A stretch of 64,000 bases of DNA from Bordetella genomosp. 10 (GTDB lineage: Bacteria; Pseudomonadota; Gammaproteobacteria; Burkholderiales; Burkholderiaceae_B). Location: positions 3,224,001 to 3,288,000 of the forward strand of contig NZ_NEVM01000005.1 of assembly GCF_002261225.1 (NCBI RefSeq), read 5' to 3'. The position numbers and the translations under genes were made by a program. Shown in pieces: positions 1 to 10,032 of this stretch. Under the pieces are notes generated by a model that made no database searches, was not told where the DNA came from, and saw nothing but the letters and a program-made list of their open reading frames with translations. Position 1 is the first letter of the stretch; each line of letters starts with the position of its first letter.

Positions 1-551
1 AGTGGCTGGTCGACGGGCGGCTGGACGTGGCCATCCTGCACGACGCGCGCCGGTCCCACCATATCGGCGTGGACTTCCTGGCCCAGGCCAGGCTGTTCCT
101 GATCTCGCACCCCGGTCCGGACGCGCCCTGCAACGCGCGCGGACTGCCGCGCGACGGCCCCGTCTCCATGGCGCAGCTCGCGCAGTTGCCGCTGGCGCTG
201 CCCAGCGCGGCGCACGGCCTGCGCCGCACGCTGGAATCCGCGGCCACCAAGGCCAAGGTGTCCCTGCGCGTGAACTACGAACTCGATACCCTGGAGTTGA
301 TGAAGGCGATGGTCATGGCCGGCGACGCGCATACGGTGCTGGCCCTGCCCGCGGTGGAGCAGGAAATACGCGCGGGCGCGCTGGTCGCCACGCCGCTGGG
401 CGAACCCCAGTTGTCCACGCGCCTGATGGTGGCCACGTCCGTCAGCCGGCCCATGACGCGGGCCGCGCGCATGGTGGTCGACGAGCTGGGCGCCACGCTG
501 CGCGATGCGCTGGCCCGGCGCGACCTGGACCTGCGGATAGATCTGCCCTGA
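1..551 (+). CDS. LysR-family transcriptional regulator, C-terminal part (5' end outside window)
   Basis: The frame is open from the first bases and ends with TGA at 549-551, leaving about 182 residues. The opening segment (WLVDGRLDVAILHD) looks like the middle of a LysR effector-binding domain, where a 'G.LDvai' strand is typical. The rest has the alternating alpha/beta character of that periplasmic-binding-like fold, and the end fits the end of such proteins. The N-terminal helix-turn-helix is not in the window. The next gene on the same strand encodes a Bug-type binding protein, and LysR regulators often sit beside these, so control of that gene is plausible but inferred. The effector cannot be told. 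Confidence 0.75.
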   Translation, partial: WLVDGRLDVAILHDARRSHHIGVDFLAQARLFLISHPGPDAPCNARGLPRDGPVSMAQLAQLPLALPSAAHGLRRTLESAATKAKVSLRVNYELDTLELMKAMVMAGDAHTVLALPAVEQEIRAGALVATPLGEPQLSTRLMVATSVSRPMTRAARMVVDELGATLRDALARRDLDLRIDLP

Positions 552-681
552 CGCCGCCGGGCGGCATGCAGCTAGACCGATGAAGCATAGCTGATACAAG
601 CGCCAGACCATCGAAGAAGGGGTCGGCCCGGCAAATAATGCGGTTCACAAGAACAGAACCCGCCCGCCGGAGGAGACGATC

Positions 682-1653
682 ATGGGTAGATGGAACAAGA
701 CGCTGCTGTGCGCCGCTTTGCTGGCGCTGACGACCGAGACGGCGGCAGCCGCCGGCTTTCCCGATCATCCGATCGCCATGGTGGTGCCCGTCTCCGCGGG
801 CGGGGCCATGGACATCGCGGGACGCACGCTGGCGAAATACCTGAACCAGGAGTTGGGCCAGCCGGTCATCGTCGAGAACAAGCCGGGCGGCAGCGGCAAC
901 CTTGCCTATGGCTACGTGGCGCGGGCAAGGCCGGATGGCTATACCCTCCTCTTCTCCTACGAGGGCTTCCACGCCGGCAATCCGGCCCTGGGCAAGAACG
1001 TGTCGTGGGATCCGATCAAGAGCTTCACGCCCATCGCCGAGATCACGCGCGGTCCGCACGTCATCACGGTGCCGGCATCGCTGCCGGCCAAGACCCTGAA
1101 GGAATTCATCGAGCTGGCCAGGGACAAGCCGGGCCAGATGTACTTCGGTTCGTCGGGCACGGGCTCGATCCAGCACCTGGGCACCGAGCAGTTCAAGCTG
1201 CTCACCCACGTGCAGATGACCCACGTGCCCTACAACGGCGCCGCGCCCGCCATGCAGGATCTGCTGGCCGGCCGCATCCAGCTTCTCGTCACGACGCCGC
1301 CCACGGTCATCGGCCAGATCCAGGCCGGCCAATTGCGCGGACTGGCCATCACCAGCACCCACCGCCTGCCCATGCTGCCCGACGTGCCCACGACGGCGGA
1401 GGCCGGCCTGCCCGCCTTCACGCTGGAGGCCTGGTTCACCATGTTCGGGCCCGCCGGCCTGCCGCCGCCCGTGCAGCAGAAGCTGGCCGACGCCATGAAG
1501 AAGGTCGTGACTTCGCAAGCCTTCAAGGACGAGATCACCAAGCAAGGCTCCTATGCCAGCTACCAGCCGCCCGATGCCGTCGCGCGCATCCTGCGGGAGA
1601 GCCTGGCCCACTGGACCGGCGTCGTGAAGCAGGCCGGCATCAAGGGCGATTGA
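682..1653 (+). CDS. Bug/TctC-family tripartite tricarboxylate transporter substrate-binding protein
   Basis: A 323-residue periplasmic binding protein of the Bug (Bordetella uptake gene) family, which is highly expanded in Bordetella-like bacteria. A signal peptide of about 24 residues ends near TAAAAGFPDHPI. Family features follow: an FPDHPI-(M/V)VVPVSAGG start, a DIAGRTLAKYL segment, NKPGGSGNLAYGYVARARPDGYTLL, and a VPTTAEAGLPAF block near residue 235. The start ATG is preceded by GGAGGAGA. No TctA/TctB membrane genes are next to it, as is usual for orphan Bug proteins. The ligand is probably a small carboxylate but cannot be read from the sequence. Confidence 0.9.
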   Translation: MGRWNKTLLCAALLALTTETAAAAGFPDHPIAMVVPVSAGGAMDIAGRTLAKYLNQELGQPVIVENKPGGSGNLAYGYVARARPDGYTLLFSYEGFHAGNPALGKNVSWDPIKSFTPIAEITRGPHVITVPASLPAKTLKEFIELARDKPGQMYFGSSGTGSIQHLGTEQFKLLTHVQMTHVPYNGAAPAMQDLLAGRIQLLVTTPPTVIGQIQAGQLRGLAITSTHRLPMLPDVPTTAEAGLPAFTLEAWFTMFGPAGLPPPVQQKLADAMKKVVTSQAFKDEITKQGSYASYQPPDAVARILRESLAHWTGVVKQAGIKGD

Positions 1654-1785
1654 AAGGAATGCACCAGCCGGCCATGCCGGGCCGGCGCCTGGACACCTCG
1701 CGGCAACTCTGCAAACATAGGTCGCGTCGGACCGTTGCCCGCCCTTGCGGGTTCACGGACGCCCCCGACGCATACAGAGCGACCC

Positions 1786-2559
1786 ATGTGGCAGGAAGAC
1801 AGACACCGGCGCATACGCAGCATCGTGGCCACCTTGCACAGCGTGACCACGGACCGCATCGTCGACGAGCTGGGCGTGTCGCGCGAAACCGTGCGGCGCG
1901 ATCTCATCGAGCTCGAAGCGCAGGGCGCATTGCGGCGCACGCATGGCGGCGTGGTGTCGCTCGCGCCCGCATCCGCATCGGCGCGCGGACGCGGCGGCGC
2001 CGGCCGCCATGAACGGCTGATCGCGCGCGCGGCCGCCGCGCGCGTGCAAGCGGGCCAGACCGTTTTCATCGATGCGGGCGAGATGGCGCTTTACCTGGCC
2101 GATGCGCTGGCGGCGATCGAAGACCTGTTCGTCGTCACCAATGCGTTCACGGTGGCGCTGCGCTTGCGCGCGGCCGCCCGCGAAGGCAGCGCGCGCGGAC
2201 CGCGTGTGCTGGTGCTGGGCGGCGACTTGTCGCCGCATGCCGAGGCCACGCAGGGCGATCATACGGTGGCGCAGATCCATCGCTTTCGTGCCGATGCCGC
2301 CCTGCTCTGCCCCGTCGGACTGGATGCGCGGCATGGCGCGTCGCACGACGACCTGGGCGCCGCGGAAGTGGCGCGCGCGATGGCGGGCAATGCGCGGCAG
2401 GTCTTGTTGATGGCCGACGATACGCGGCTGGGCGCGGCGGCGCGCGTCTCCTACTGGCCCGCCGAACGCATCGCGGCGGTGTTCACGAACCGGCGCGCGC
2501 AAGGCCAGGAAGGATACGACGCGCTGGCCGCGGCGGTGGGGGAAATCGTGATCGCGTGA
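1786..2559 (+). CDS. DeoR/GlpR-family transcriptional regulator
   Basis: A 257-residue regulator. Residues 1-57 form a DeoR-type winged helix (RIRSIVATLHS, then DRIVDELGVSRETVRRDLIEL, then LRRTHGGV). Residues about 75-250 form a sugar-phosphate-sensor domain (DAGEMALYLADAL, VVTNAFTVALRL, VLVLGGDL). I start at the ATG at 1786 because the frame upstream lacks family similarity and the HTH begins within a few residues of this Met. It is convergent with the asparaginase gene, with only two bases between the stops. DeoR regulators usually respond to phosphorylated sugars. The target here is unknown. Confidence 0.88.
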   Translation: MWQEDRHRRIRSIVATLHSVTTDRIVDELGVSRETVRRDLIELEAQGALRRTHGGVVSLAPASASARGRGGAGRHERLIARAAAARVQAGQTVFIDAGEMALYLADALAAIEDLFVVTNAFTVALRLRAAAREGSARGPRVLVLGGDLSPHAEATQGDHTVAQIHRFRADAALLCPVGLDARHGASHDDLGAAEVARAMAGNARQVLLMADDTRLGAAARVSYWPAERIAAVFTNRRAQGQEGYDALAAAVGEIVIA

Positions 2560-2561
2560 TT

Positions 2562-3584
2562 TCAGCGGCTGTCGAAGATCGCCTGCAGGCGCGCGGGATC
2601 GCGCGTCTGCGTCAATGCCAGCATCAGCAGGATGCGCGCCTTCTGCGCGGACAGTTCGCCGGCGGCGACGAAGCCGGCCTCGCCGTCGTCGATCTCGGCC
2701 CCGCGGCCGACATAGCCGCTGCCCGTGCGGCTCGCGCGCACCACCGCCACGCCCTTGGCGGCCGCGCGTTTCAATGCGTCGATCGCGGCGTCCGTCGCAT
2801 TGCCGTCGCCCACGCCGGCCAGCACCAGGCCGTCGTACAGCGCCGCCAGCGCATCGACGACGTCGGCCTGCAGGTCCGCGTGCGCATACACCACGGCGAC
2901 GCGCGGCCACTGCTCGACGGGCCCCAGCGCCTCCAGCGGATAGCGATGAGGCATGGGCTGCGCGGGACCGTGGAACAGCGGATCGACGCCCACCATCACG
3001 CCGATGCGGCCGCCGTTGGGCGAAGCGAAGGCATTGATGCCGCTCGCGGCGACTTTCTGCACGTCGCGCGCCGTATGGATGTCGCCATTCATGATCACCA
3101 GTGGCCCGCGCTCCCTGGCCATGCCATGGCGCGCCAGCGCCACCGCCGCATACAGGTTGGCGGGCCCGTCCGCGCTCAGCGCCGTCGCGGGACGCATGGC
3201 GCCGACGAGCACCAGCGGCTTGCACGCGGGCGCGGTCAGGGCGAGAAAGAAGGCGGTTTCCTCCAGCGTGTCCGTGCCGTGCGTGACGACGACGCCTTGC
3301 ACGTCATCGTCCGCGTCCAGCATCTGCACGCGCGCGGCCAGCGCCTGCCAGACCGCGTGCGTCATGTTCTGGCTGCCGACGTTGGCGACCTGCTCGGTGC
3401 GCAAGCGCGCGAGCCCGGCGAGCTGCGGCACGGACGCCATGAGTTGCGCGACGGAAATACTGCCGGCCACGTAGGACGAGGCCGTGGCGCTGGCCTGCAC
3501 GCCCGCGATGGTGCCGCCCGTGGCAAGCACGGCGACCAGGGGCAGGTGCGCCTCGGACGCGCCGGACACCGCGGACGTTTCCAT
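2562..3584 (-). CDS. L-asparaginase (type I/II family)
   Basis: A 340-residue asparaginase, hydrolysing L-asparagine to aspartate and ammonia. Both catalytic threonine motifs are visible: LATGGTIAG at about residues 20-28, and VVTHGTDTLEETAFFL in the middle, which carries the second Thr with the Asp. No signal peptide is obvious, so a cytoplasmic location is likely. It starts two bases after the parB stop on the same strand, so it is the last gene of the mnmG-rsmG-parA-GNAT-parB operon and probably translationally coupled to parB. That partner is unusual (see findings). Glutaminase side activity cannot be judged. Confidence 0.92.
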   Translation of the reverse strand: METSAVSGASEAHLPLVAVLATGGTIAGVQASATASSYVAGSISVAQLMASVPQLAGLARLRTEQVANVGSQNMTHAVWQALAARVQMLDADDDVQGVVVTHGTDTLEETAFFLALTAPACKPLVLVGAMRPATALSADGPANLYAAVALARHGMARERGPLVIMNGDIHTARDVQKVAASGINAFASPNGGRIGVMVGVDPLFHGPAQPMPHRYPLEALGPVEQWPRVAVVYAHADLQADVVDALAALYDGLVLAGVGDGNATDAAIDALKRAAAKGVAVVRASRTGSGYVGRGAEIDDGEAGFVAAGELSAQKARILLMLALTQTRDPARLQAIFDSR

Positions 3585-3586
3585 GC

Positions 3587-4504
3587 TCAGGCCTCGTCGA
3601 GCACGCCGGACATGCCCTGCTTTTCAAGCAGCGCGTTCAGATGATCCCAACCATGGAAATCGATCACGATCTGTCCGCGTTCGCGCGCGCCGATCTTCAA
3701 CGCAACGCGGGTGCCCAGGAAATCGGACAAGGCTTCCTCCAGGCGCGTGACGTCGCGCGACGCGGCGGCCTTCTTCTTGCGTTCGGCGGGTTCGGCCTCC
3801 ATGCTCGCGGCGGTCACGAGTTTCTCGGCTTCGCGCACCGACAGGCGCTTGGCGACGATCAGGTTGGCCAACTGTATCTGCGTCGCGGCGTCGACGGCCA
3901 GCAAGGCGCGCGCATGGCCCATGTCCACGTCGCCGGCCAGCAGCATGGTCTGCACCGGCGCGGCGAGGTTGAGCAGGCGCAGCAGATTGCTGGTGGCGGA
4001 GCGCGAGCGGCCGATGGCCTGCGCGGCCTGTTCGTGCGTCAGGCCGAACTCGTCCAGCAGGCGGCGCACGCCATGCGCTTCTTCCAGGGGGTTGAGGTCT
4101 TCGCGCTGGATGTTCTCGATCAGCGCCATCACCGCGGCGTGCTCGTCGGCCACGTCGCGCACGAGGACGGGCACTTCCGTCAGGCCGGCCAACTGCGCGG
4201 CGCGGAAACGGCGTTCGCCGGCGATGATTTCGTATTCACCGGGCAGGTCCGGCAGCGCGCGCACCAGGATGGGCTGCATGATGCCCTGCGTGCGGATCGA
4301 ATCCGCCAGCTCGGTCAGCGCGCCTTCGTCCATGCGCGTGCGCGGCTGATACTTGCCGGCGCGCATGCGGGCGACCGGCAGCACCGACGGCGGGCCCTCT
4401 ACTTCCTTGGTTGCCTTCTTGCTGAAGGTTTCGATGGCGGGCGCGTCGGCGCCCAGCAAGGCATCGAGCCCGCGCCCCAGGCCTTTAGGTTTTTTTGTCG
4501 CCAT
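3587..4504 (-). CDS. parB: Chromosome-partitioning protein ParB (parS-binding CTPase clamp)
   Basis: A 305-residue ParB/Spo0J. It starts MATKKPKGLGRGLDALLG, the usual ParB N-terminus that engages ParA. The CTP-binding N domain follows (QPRTRMDEGALTELADSIRTQGI and the GERRFRAAQLAGL box). Next are IENIQREDLNPLEEA and a helix-turn-helix region (THEQAAQAIGRSRSATSNLLRLL), then a C-terminal dimerisation segment. ATG 4504 is chosen over an upstream TTG because the conserved N-terminus begins there. It lies two bases after the stop of the GNAT gene. Its targets are the four parS sites at 8.8-10.4 kb in this same window. Confidence 0.97.
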   Translation of the reverse strand: MATKKPKGLGRGLDALLGADAPAIETFSKKATKEVEGPPSVLPVARMRAGKYQPRTRMDEGALTELADSIRTQGIMQPILVRALPDLPGEYEIIAGERRFRAAQLAGLTEVPVLVRDVADEHAAVMALIENIQREDLNPLEEAHGVRRLLDEFGLTHEQAAQAIGRSRSATSNLLRLLNLAAPVQTMLLAGDVDMGHARALLAVDAATQIQLANLIVAKRLSVREAEKLVTAASMEAEPAERKKKAAASRDVTRLEEALSDFLGTRVALKIGARERGQIVIDFHGWDHLNALLEKQGMSGVLDEA

Positions 4505-4506
4505 AA

Positions 4507-5310
4507 TCAATCCTTGCCAAGCTGGTTATCTTGCGGCGCGCGGTACCAATAGCGGTAGCGCTCGGCGAAGCCCATCGCCCCATAAAGTCCGCGCGCGGCC
4601 TCATTCCCCATTTCGACTTGCAAATAAGCATGGCGGGCGCCGTGCGCCCTTCCTTGCGCCAGCAGATGTTCCACCAGCGCGCGGCCATAGCCGCGGCGTC
4701 TTGCCCGCGGGTCGACGACGACGTCGAACACGCCCACCAGGCCGCCGTCCATCACGGCAAGGCCCGCGCCGACGATATCGCCGTCCTTGTCGTGCGCCAG
4801 CACGCGCGCGCTGGGCATGGCGATGCCGGAGAGGCGCCGGCAGTGCTCGCGCATATGCTCGGGACCGTAGTCGCGCAGTGCGCCGGTGACCTCGGCGAAT
4901 CGTTCGGGCGTGACGGTCTCGTAGCGCAACACCGGCGCCGTGGAAGGCAATGCGAGCGGCAGCTCGGCCGCCATGACCAGCGTCTGGTCGAAGCGCTCGA
5001 AGCCGCGTTGCGCCAGTTGCGCATCCAGCGCGGCGTCCACGCATACCGAGGTGATGCGGAAAATCAGGGGACGGCCCACGCGATCGTAATGCGCGCGGCA
5101 GAACGCCAGTTTTTCCTCGATGTCGAGCAACGGCGCGGCGACGGGATTGATGCTGCGCGCGCGGCGCGCCTTGGCATCGGCCCATCGCACCAGCCAGCCG
5201 TCGTAAAGCATTTGTTCACGCACCACGGTCGCGTTCAGCGTCGCTTCTTCCATGCGCGCGCTGAGCGGATCGCGGGTGGTCACTTCCATGTCGGCGGCTA
5301 TCGTCTGCAT
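4507..5310 (-). CDS. GNAT-family N-acetyltransferase encoded between parA and parB
   Basis: A 267-residue protein. The C-terminal half is a GNAT domain with an acetyl-CoA-binding loop (VDPRARRRGYGRALVEHLL, about residues 205-223) and the following AYLQVEMGNEAARGLYGAMGF strand-helix typical of the fold. The N-terminal ~120 residues are longer than a minimal GNAT and may form a second, degenerate GNAT-like half. It lies six bases downstream of parA and two bases upstream of parB, so it is co-transcribed with both. The acceptor substrate is unknown. Being inside the par operon does not prove a role in segregation. No strong Shine-Dalgarno precedes the start, which fits coupled translation from parA. 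Confidence 0.88.
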   Translation of the reverse strand: MQTIAADMEVTTRDPLSARMEEATLNATVVREQMLYDGWLVRWADAKARRARSINPVAAPLLDIEEKLAFCRAHYDRVGRPLIFRITSVCVDAALDAQLAQRGFERFDQTLVMAAELPLALPSTAPVLRYETVTPERFAEVTGALRDYGPEHMREHCRRLSGIAMPSARVLAHDKDGDIVGAGLAVMDGGLVGVFDVVVDPRARRRGYGRALVEHLLAQGRAHGARHAYLQVEMGNEAARGLYGAMGFAERYRYWYRAPQDNQLGKD

Positions 5311-5316
5311 GGGATT

Positions 5317-6117
5317 TCAACCGGCGAGCGTCTTGACGCGTTCTATCATCTCCGCGCCGAACGAGATGTAGGCTTGCGCGCCGCGCGACGAACGGTCGTA
5401 CACCACGCCCGGCAAGCCATGGCTGGGCGCTTCGGCCAGGCGCACGTTGCGCGGCACGATGGTCGAGAAGACCTTGTCGCCGAAGTGCGCCTCGAGCTGC
5501 GCGGACACTTGCTGCTGCAGCGTCATGCGCGCGTCGAACATCACGCGCAGCAGGCCGATGACGCGCAGCTCCGGATTGATATTGCGATGCACGCGCTTGA
5601 TGGTGTTGACGAGGTCGGACAGCCCTTCCAGCGCGAAGTATTCGCACTGCATGGGGATGATCACGCCATGCGCCGCGGCCAGGCCGTTCAGCGTCAGCAG
5701 GGACAAGGTGGGCGGGCAGTCGATGAGGACGAAATCGTAGTCGTCCGCAACCGTGTCGAGCGCGGCCTTGAGCTGGCGCTCGCGCTCCTCCATCTGGACC
5801 AGGTCGATTTCCGCGCCGGCCAGCTCCCGGTTGGCCGGCAGCACATCGTAGCCGCCGACTTCGGAATGCACGCGCGCGTCGGCGATGGTGGTGTCGCCGA
5901 TCAGCACCTGATAGAGATTGGACTCCAGCGAACTCTTGTCGATGCCGCTGCCCATGGTGGCATTCCCCTGCGGATCGAGATCGACCAGCAAGACACGCTT
6001 GCCGTGCGTCGCCAGCCCTGCGGCCAGGTTGATGGCGGTGGTGGTCTTGCCGACGCCGCCCTTCTGATTGGCGATGCAGAATACGCGTGCGGGTTTACTG
6101 GGGGGAGTAGTGCTCAT
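5317..6117 (-). CDS. parA: Chromosome-partitioning ATPase ParA (Soj)
   Basis: A 266-residue deviant-Walker ParA ATPase that drives origin segregation by binding DNA non-specifically and responding to ParB. The P-loop CIANQKGGVGKTTTAINLA has both the signature lysine (K19) and the Walker lysine (K24). DLDPQGNATMGSGI is the A' box, and VLIDCPPTLSLLTLNGLAAA carries the Walker B-type Asp. There is no N-terminal HTH, so this is the chromosomal (type Ib-like) form. Its ATG overlaps the rsmG stop by four bases (ATGA). Confidence 0.97.
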   Translation of the reverse strand: MSTTPPSKPARVFCIANQKGGVGKTTTAINLAAGLATHGKRVLLVDLDPQGNATMGSGIDKSSLESNLYQVLIGDTTIADARVHSEVGGYDVLPANRELAGAEIDLVQMEERERQLKAALDTVADDYDFVLIDCPPTLSLLTLNGLAAAHGVIIPMQCEYFALEGLSDLVNTIKRVHRNINPELRVIGLLRVMFDARMTLQQQVSAQLEAHFGDKVFSTIVPRNVRLAEAPSHGLPGVVYDRSSRGAQAYISFGAEMIERVKTLAG

Positions 6118-6851
6118 GGGGTTCCTAGGCTTCCGCTTGCGCGGCGCATCCAGATAAGGCAGCGCTGCGCATCGAGGTCCGGCACGGTGATGGGCTGGAT
6201 GTTTTCAACGCGCCATGCACCTTGCGACTGCAACTCGTCGATTTCGTCGTCGGGTCTTTTTCCCTTCAAGGCGACGAGGGTACCACCGTCGGCCACGTGG
6301 CGTCCGGCAAGGTCGGCGAAGTCGCGCAGCGAAGCGAACGCGCGCGAGGTCACGACGTCGCAGCCGGCGGGTTCCAACTGTTCGACGCGCGCGTGCAGCG
6401 CCTGCAGGTTGGACAGGCCGAGCACGCCGGTCATCTGGCGGATGAAGGCGGTCTTTTTTTCAACGGCGTCGACGCACGCGATGCGCCAGTCGGGCCGCAT
6501 GATGGCCAGGATGACGCCCGGCAGGCCCGCGCCCGCGCCGATGTCGTAAAGCTTGCCGGCGGCGGGCATGGCGCTGTCCAGCGGCGCGACGACGGCCAGG
6601 CTGTCGAAGACATGGTGGACCAGCATCTGTGCGGGATCGCGCAGCGCCGTCAGGTTGTAGGTGCGATTCCAGCGCTGCAACTGCGCGAGATAGTCCAGCA
6701 ACTGCCCGACCTGGCGATCGCTCACGGGAAGGCCCAGGGCAGCGCAGCAGGCCCGCAGGCGCGCCTCCGGATCCTGCGCCGAAGCGCGGGACGGCGCGGC
6801 CGTGGCGCCGCCCTCCGCCGCCTTCATGGGTGCGCCATGCGAGGTATTCAT
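6114..6851 (-). CDS. rsmG: 16S rRNA (guanine527-N7)-methyltransferase RsmG
   Basis: A 245-residue SAM-dependent methyltransferase (GidB) that methylates G527 of 16S rRNA. Recognisable blocks are [28 protein letters not shown], the SAM loop [21 protein letters not shown], and [15 protein letters not shown]. The N-terminal ~25 residues are a low-complexity Ala/Gly extension, so translation could start a few codons later. It is coupled on both sides by four-base overlaps, with mnmG upstream and parA downstream. Confidence 0.96.
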   Translation of the reverse strand: MNTSHGAPMKAAEGGATAAPSRASAQDPEARLRACCAALGLPVSDRQVGQLLDYLAQLQRWNRTYNLTALRDPAQMLVHHVFDSLAVVAPLDSAMPAAGKLYDIGAGAGLPGVILAIMRPDWRIACVDAVEKKTAFIRQMTGVLGLSNLQALHARVEQLEPAGCDVVTSRAFASLRDFADLAGRHVADGGTLVALKGKRPDDEIDELQSQGAWRVENIQPITVPDLDAQRCLIWMRRASGSLGTP

Positions 6852-8764
6852 GCGGCTTGCTTGCGCGAGCCGTAATGCAGGCGCTTGAGATGTATCAGCA
6901 GCAGCGAAATCGCCGCCGGCGTTACTCCGGAGATACGGGCCGCCTGGCCGATGTTTTCGGGACGGTGCGTCTTCAGCTTCTGCCGGACTTCGAAGGAGAG
7001 GCTGGTGACGGCGTCGTAATCGATGTCGGCGGGGATCGGTTGCTGTTCATGGGTGAGGTGCTTCTGCACCTCGTCCTGCTGGCGGGCGATATAGCCCGCG
7101 TACTTCACCTGGATCTCGATCTGCTGGGCGATCTCGGTATCCTCGACGCCGGGGCCCGCGAGCAGGCTGCCGTCGACATTCCGCGTGTCCATCAACTGGC
7201 GGTAGGACACGCCCGGCCGTTTCAACAGGTCTGATAGTGAGTACTCACGTTCAATTGCTTGGCCGAGCAGCGGCGTTGCGGCTTCGGACGGGAATATGCG
7301 CGGATTGACCCAGGTGGAGCGCAGGCGCTGTATTTCGGCTTCCACCGCATCGCGTTTACGATTGAATGCATCCCACCGCGCGTCATCGACCAGGCCCAGG
7401 CGCCGGCCTGTCTCGGTGAGCCGCAAATCCGCATTGTCTTCGCGCAGGCTGAGCCGGTATTCGGCGCGCGAGGTGAACATGCGATAGGGTTCGGTGACGC
7501 CGCGGGTAATCAGGTCGTCGGCCAACACGCCCAGATAGGCCTCGTCGCGGCGCGGCGTCCAGGATTCCTTGCCCAGGGCGGACAAGGCCGCGTTGACGCC
7601 GGCCAGCAGGCCTTGCGCCCCCGCTTCTTCGTAACCGGTGGTGCCGTTGATCTGGCCGGCGAAATACAGGCCGGAAATCGCGCGGGTTTCCAAGGTCGAC
7701 TTCAATCCACGTGGATCGAAGTAGTCGTACTCGATGGCGTAGCCGGGCCGAAGAATGTGGGCGTTTTCCAGGCCGGGCAGAGAATGGATCAAATCCAGTT
7801 GAACGTCGAACGGCAGGCTGGTGGAGACGCCGTTCGGATAGACCTCGTGCGTATCCAGACCTTCGGGTTCGAGGAAGACCTGATGGCTGGCCTTGTCGGC
7901 GAAACGGTGGATCTTGTCCTCGATCGACGGGCAATAGCGCGGCCCCACCCCTTCGATGACGCCACTGTACATGGGCGAGCGATCGAGACCGCCGCGGATG
8001 ATGTCGTGGGTGCGGCTGTTGGTATGCGTGATCCAGCAAGGCAGTTGCCGCGGGTGCAGGGCAGCCGAACCCATGAAGGAGAAAACCGGAATCGGGTCGA
8101 GATCGCCCGGCTGTTCCTCCAGCACGCTGTAGTCGATGCTGCGGCCGTCGATGCGCGGCGGCGTGCCGGTCTTGAGCCGGCCTTGCGGCAGCTTCAATTC
8201 CTTCAGCCGTTGGCCCAGGGAAATGGCCGGCGGATCGCCGGCGCGGCCGGCGGAGTAGTTCTGCAGGCCGACGTGAATCAGGCCGTTGAGAAAGGTGCCG
8301 GCCGTCAGCACCACCTTGCGTGCGAGGAACTTGAGACCGATCTGAGTCACCGCGCCGACCACGCGATCGCCTTCGACCATCAGGTCATCCACGGCCTGCT
8401 GGAACAGCCACAGATTGGCTTGGTTCTCCAGGCGGGTACGGATGGCCTTGCGGTAAAGCACCCGGTCGGCTTGGGCGCGGGTCGCGCGTACGGCGGGCCC
8501 CTTGGATCCGTTCAGGATGCGGAACTGGATACCCGCCTCGTCGGTGGCGATCGCCATGGCCCCACCCAGGGCGTCGATCTCCTTGACCAGATGTCCCTTG
8601 CCGATCCCGCCGATGGAGGGATTGCAGGACATCTGCCCCAGGGTCTCGATATTGTGGGTAAGCAGCAAGGTCTTGGCGCCGGCGCGGGCGGATGCCAGGG
8701 CGGCTTCCGTCCCGGCATGGCCACCGCCTACCACGATCACGTCGAACTCACGCGGATAATCCAT
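6848..8764 (-). CDS. mnmG: tRNA uridine 5-carboxymethylaminomethyl modification enzyme MnmG (GidA)
   Basis: A 638-residue FAD enzyme that, with MnmE, installs cmnm5 at the wobble uridine of tRNAs. The FAD-binding N-terminus is [23 protein letters not shown]. Other signatures are [23 protein letters not shown], the cysteine-containing [32 protein letters not shown], and the C-terminal MnmE-interacting domain ([12 protein letters not shown]). It is the first gene of the leftward operon. Upstream lies the 2.4 kb parS-bearing non-coding stretch, so its promoter and the segregation centre are next to each other. Confidence 0.98.
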   Translation of the reverse strand: MDYPREFDVIVVGGGHAGTEAALASARAGAKTLLLTHNIETLGQMSCNPSIGGIGKGHLVKEIDALGGAMAIATDEAGIQFRILNGSKGPAVRATRAQADRVLYRKAIRTRLENQANLWLFQQAVDDLMVEGDRVVGAVTQIGLKFLARKVVLTAGTFLNGLIHVGLQNYSAGRAGDPPAISLGQRLKELKLPQGRLKTGTPPRIDGRSIDYSVLEEQPGDLDPIPVFSFMGSAALHPRQLPCWITHTNSRTHDIIRGGLDRSPMYSGVIEGVGPRYCPSIEDKIHRFADKASHQVFLEPEGLDTHEVYPNGVSTSLPFDVQLDLIHSLPGLENAHILRPGYAIEYDYFDPRGLKSTLETRAISGLYFAGQINGTTGYEEAGAQGLLAGVNAALSALGKESWTPRRDEAYLGVLADDLITRGVTEPYRMFTSRAEYRLSLREDNADLRLTETGRRLGLVDDARWDAFNRKRDAVEAEIQRLRSTWVNPRIFPSEAATPLLGQAIEREYSLSDLLKRPGVSYRQLMDTRNVDGSLLAGPGVEDTEIAQQIEIQVKYAGYIARQQDEVQKHLTHEQQPIPADIDYDAVTSLSFEVRQKLKTHRPENIGQAARISGVTPAAISLLLIHLKRLHYGSRKQAA

Positions 8765-8826
8765 TTTGCGAATCAGATAAAGAGCTGTAGGTGGAGATTA
8801 TAAATTCGCTTGCGGGGAGCTTGCTA

Positions 8827-8842
8827 TGTTTCACGTGAAACA
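8827..8842. promoter_or_regulatory. parS: parS site 1 (perfect palindrome)
   Basis: TGTTTCACGTGAAACA, an exact 16-bp palindrome identical to the widely conserved bacterial parS. It lies 62 bases upstream of the mnmG start and so also within the mnmG promoter region. It is the expected loading site for the ParB encoded at 3587-4504. Confidence 0.96.
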
Positions 8843-9193
8843 GTGGGTGGAGCGTGACATGGTGGGAAGGTGGGCACTTTTAATGACCGCCCTACCCTGG
8901 CGTTACTTGCCGGAGAGGTCCGGGAGGTGTGCTGCCTAGCCTCGACTACGGATTTCTCTCCAGGCTTCGATCAAAGCAACCAGGTCCACACTAGTCCGCC
9001 CTGATACACCCATACTCGTGGCCCTATCCAGTTGCCTGGCTCCTGGGTTGCCTAGGTCCCCGTTCAAACCTGATTACCTGGGCGACGCATCCTGAAGCCT
9101 GCCTATCCTCATGCTGTAGCCAAGTTATGAAGCTATGAACGCAAGTTAGGAATGGACCTGCGCGAATCTCCGTTCAGAGCCATAGGCAAGGTT

Positions 9194-9209
9194 TGTTTCA
9201 CGTGGAACA
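9194..9209. promoter_or_regulatory. parS: parS site 2 (one base off the palindrome)
   Basis: TGTTTCACGTGGAACA. The CACGTG core and both TGTT/AACA ends are intact. One arm has G where a perfect palindrome would have A, a substitution common in natural parS sites. Confidence 0.92.
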
Positions 9210-10016
9210 ATGCCACCGCGTCGCAGGCTTACTCCCATGGACGCCGCCGAGGGCACCATTAACGGAAGACGAATAGTAGCTATAGCGACCCGACGAAGAC
9301 CGACGCCAAGGCAAAGGATGAATTCTAGCTGCCCCTGCCCCCGTATCCAAATTCCGGTTAAGGACCCAGGCCGTGGCGCCGCTTTGTGTTGCACGCCCCC
9401 TACACGTATGGATTCCTAGTAGCGGCTGGCCCGAAATTCGTACCGGCTGGTGCGTTGTCCCTCAGGCCAGCCCACGCGTGCCCTTGTCTACCAAGAGGCT
9501 TTCCGAGCTTCGTTCAACCGGATCGCAGGCTGGTTCTTTACGAAGGGCATGGAGGACAACCACGTGAGAGCTATATGGCAGCCCGATCCAGCCATGGGAA
9601 TATGCGTTGGCACGTAAGGATTACTTAGCTCAGGAGCGGCCGGTGCACTGCCTCCCTGGCCCGAGTGATGATCTTCGGCGGATACTCTCGCTCTGACATG
9701 AAGAATAGGTGGCCTGGCCATGCGTCCTCGACCACCCTGGTCGTCGCCTATAAAAGACCGATTAGTAGATATCTCAGCCGCGATATACGCTGAAGTGCGC
9801 ACCAGTGAACGTCCCCTCCCCTAAGACCGCTCACAGGTCGGCGGTAACCTCTCTCTCCCGCCAAAACCCTGAGGAACAGGGTGCACCAAGCCAGCAGCAT
9901 GGTGGGACTAAGTAGCCACAAAGATCGCAGCGCCCCTGCCCATGACCAACATTCCCTTCGTGTGGATCGCTCGAGATCGTCCTCTCTTATGAAGAAGGGC
10001 GTCTTCTCATCAACGA

Positions 10017-10032
10017 TGTTCCACGTGAAACA
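10017..10032. promoter_or_regulatory. parS: parS site 3
   Basis: TGTTCCACGTGAAACA, the classical consensus form of parS. It lies in the middle of the gene-free region, 823 bases from site 2. Confidence 0.95.

Noticed and set aside
9556..9571. A fifth parS-like CACGTG sequence
   Set aside because: Only the CCACGTGA core fits; the TGTT and AACA arms are absent.
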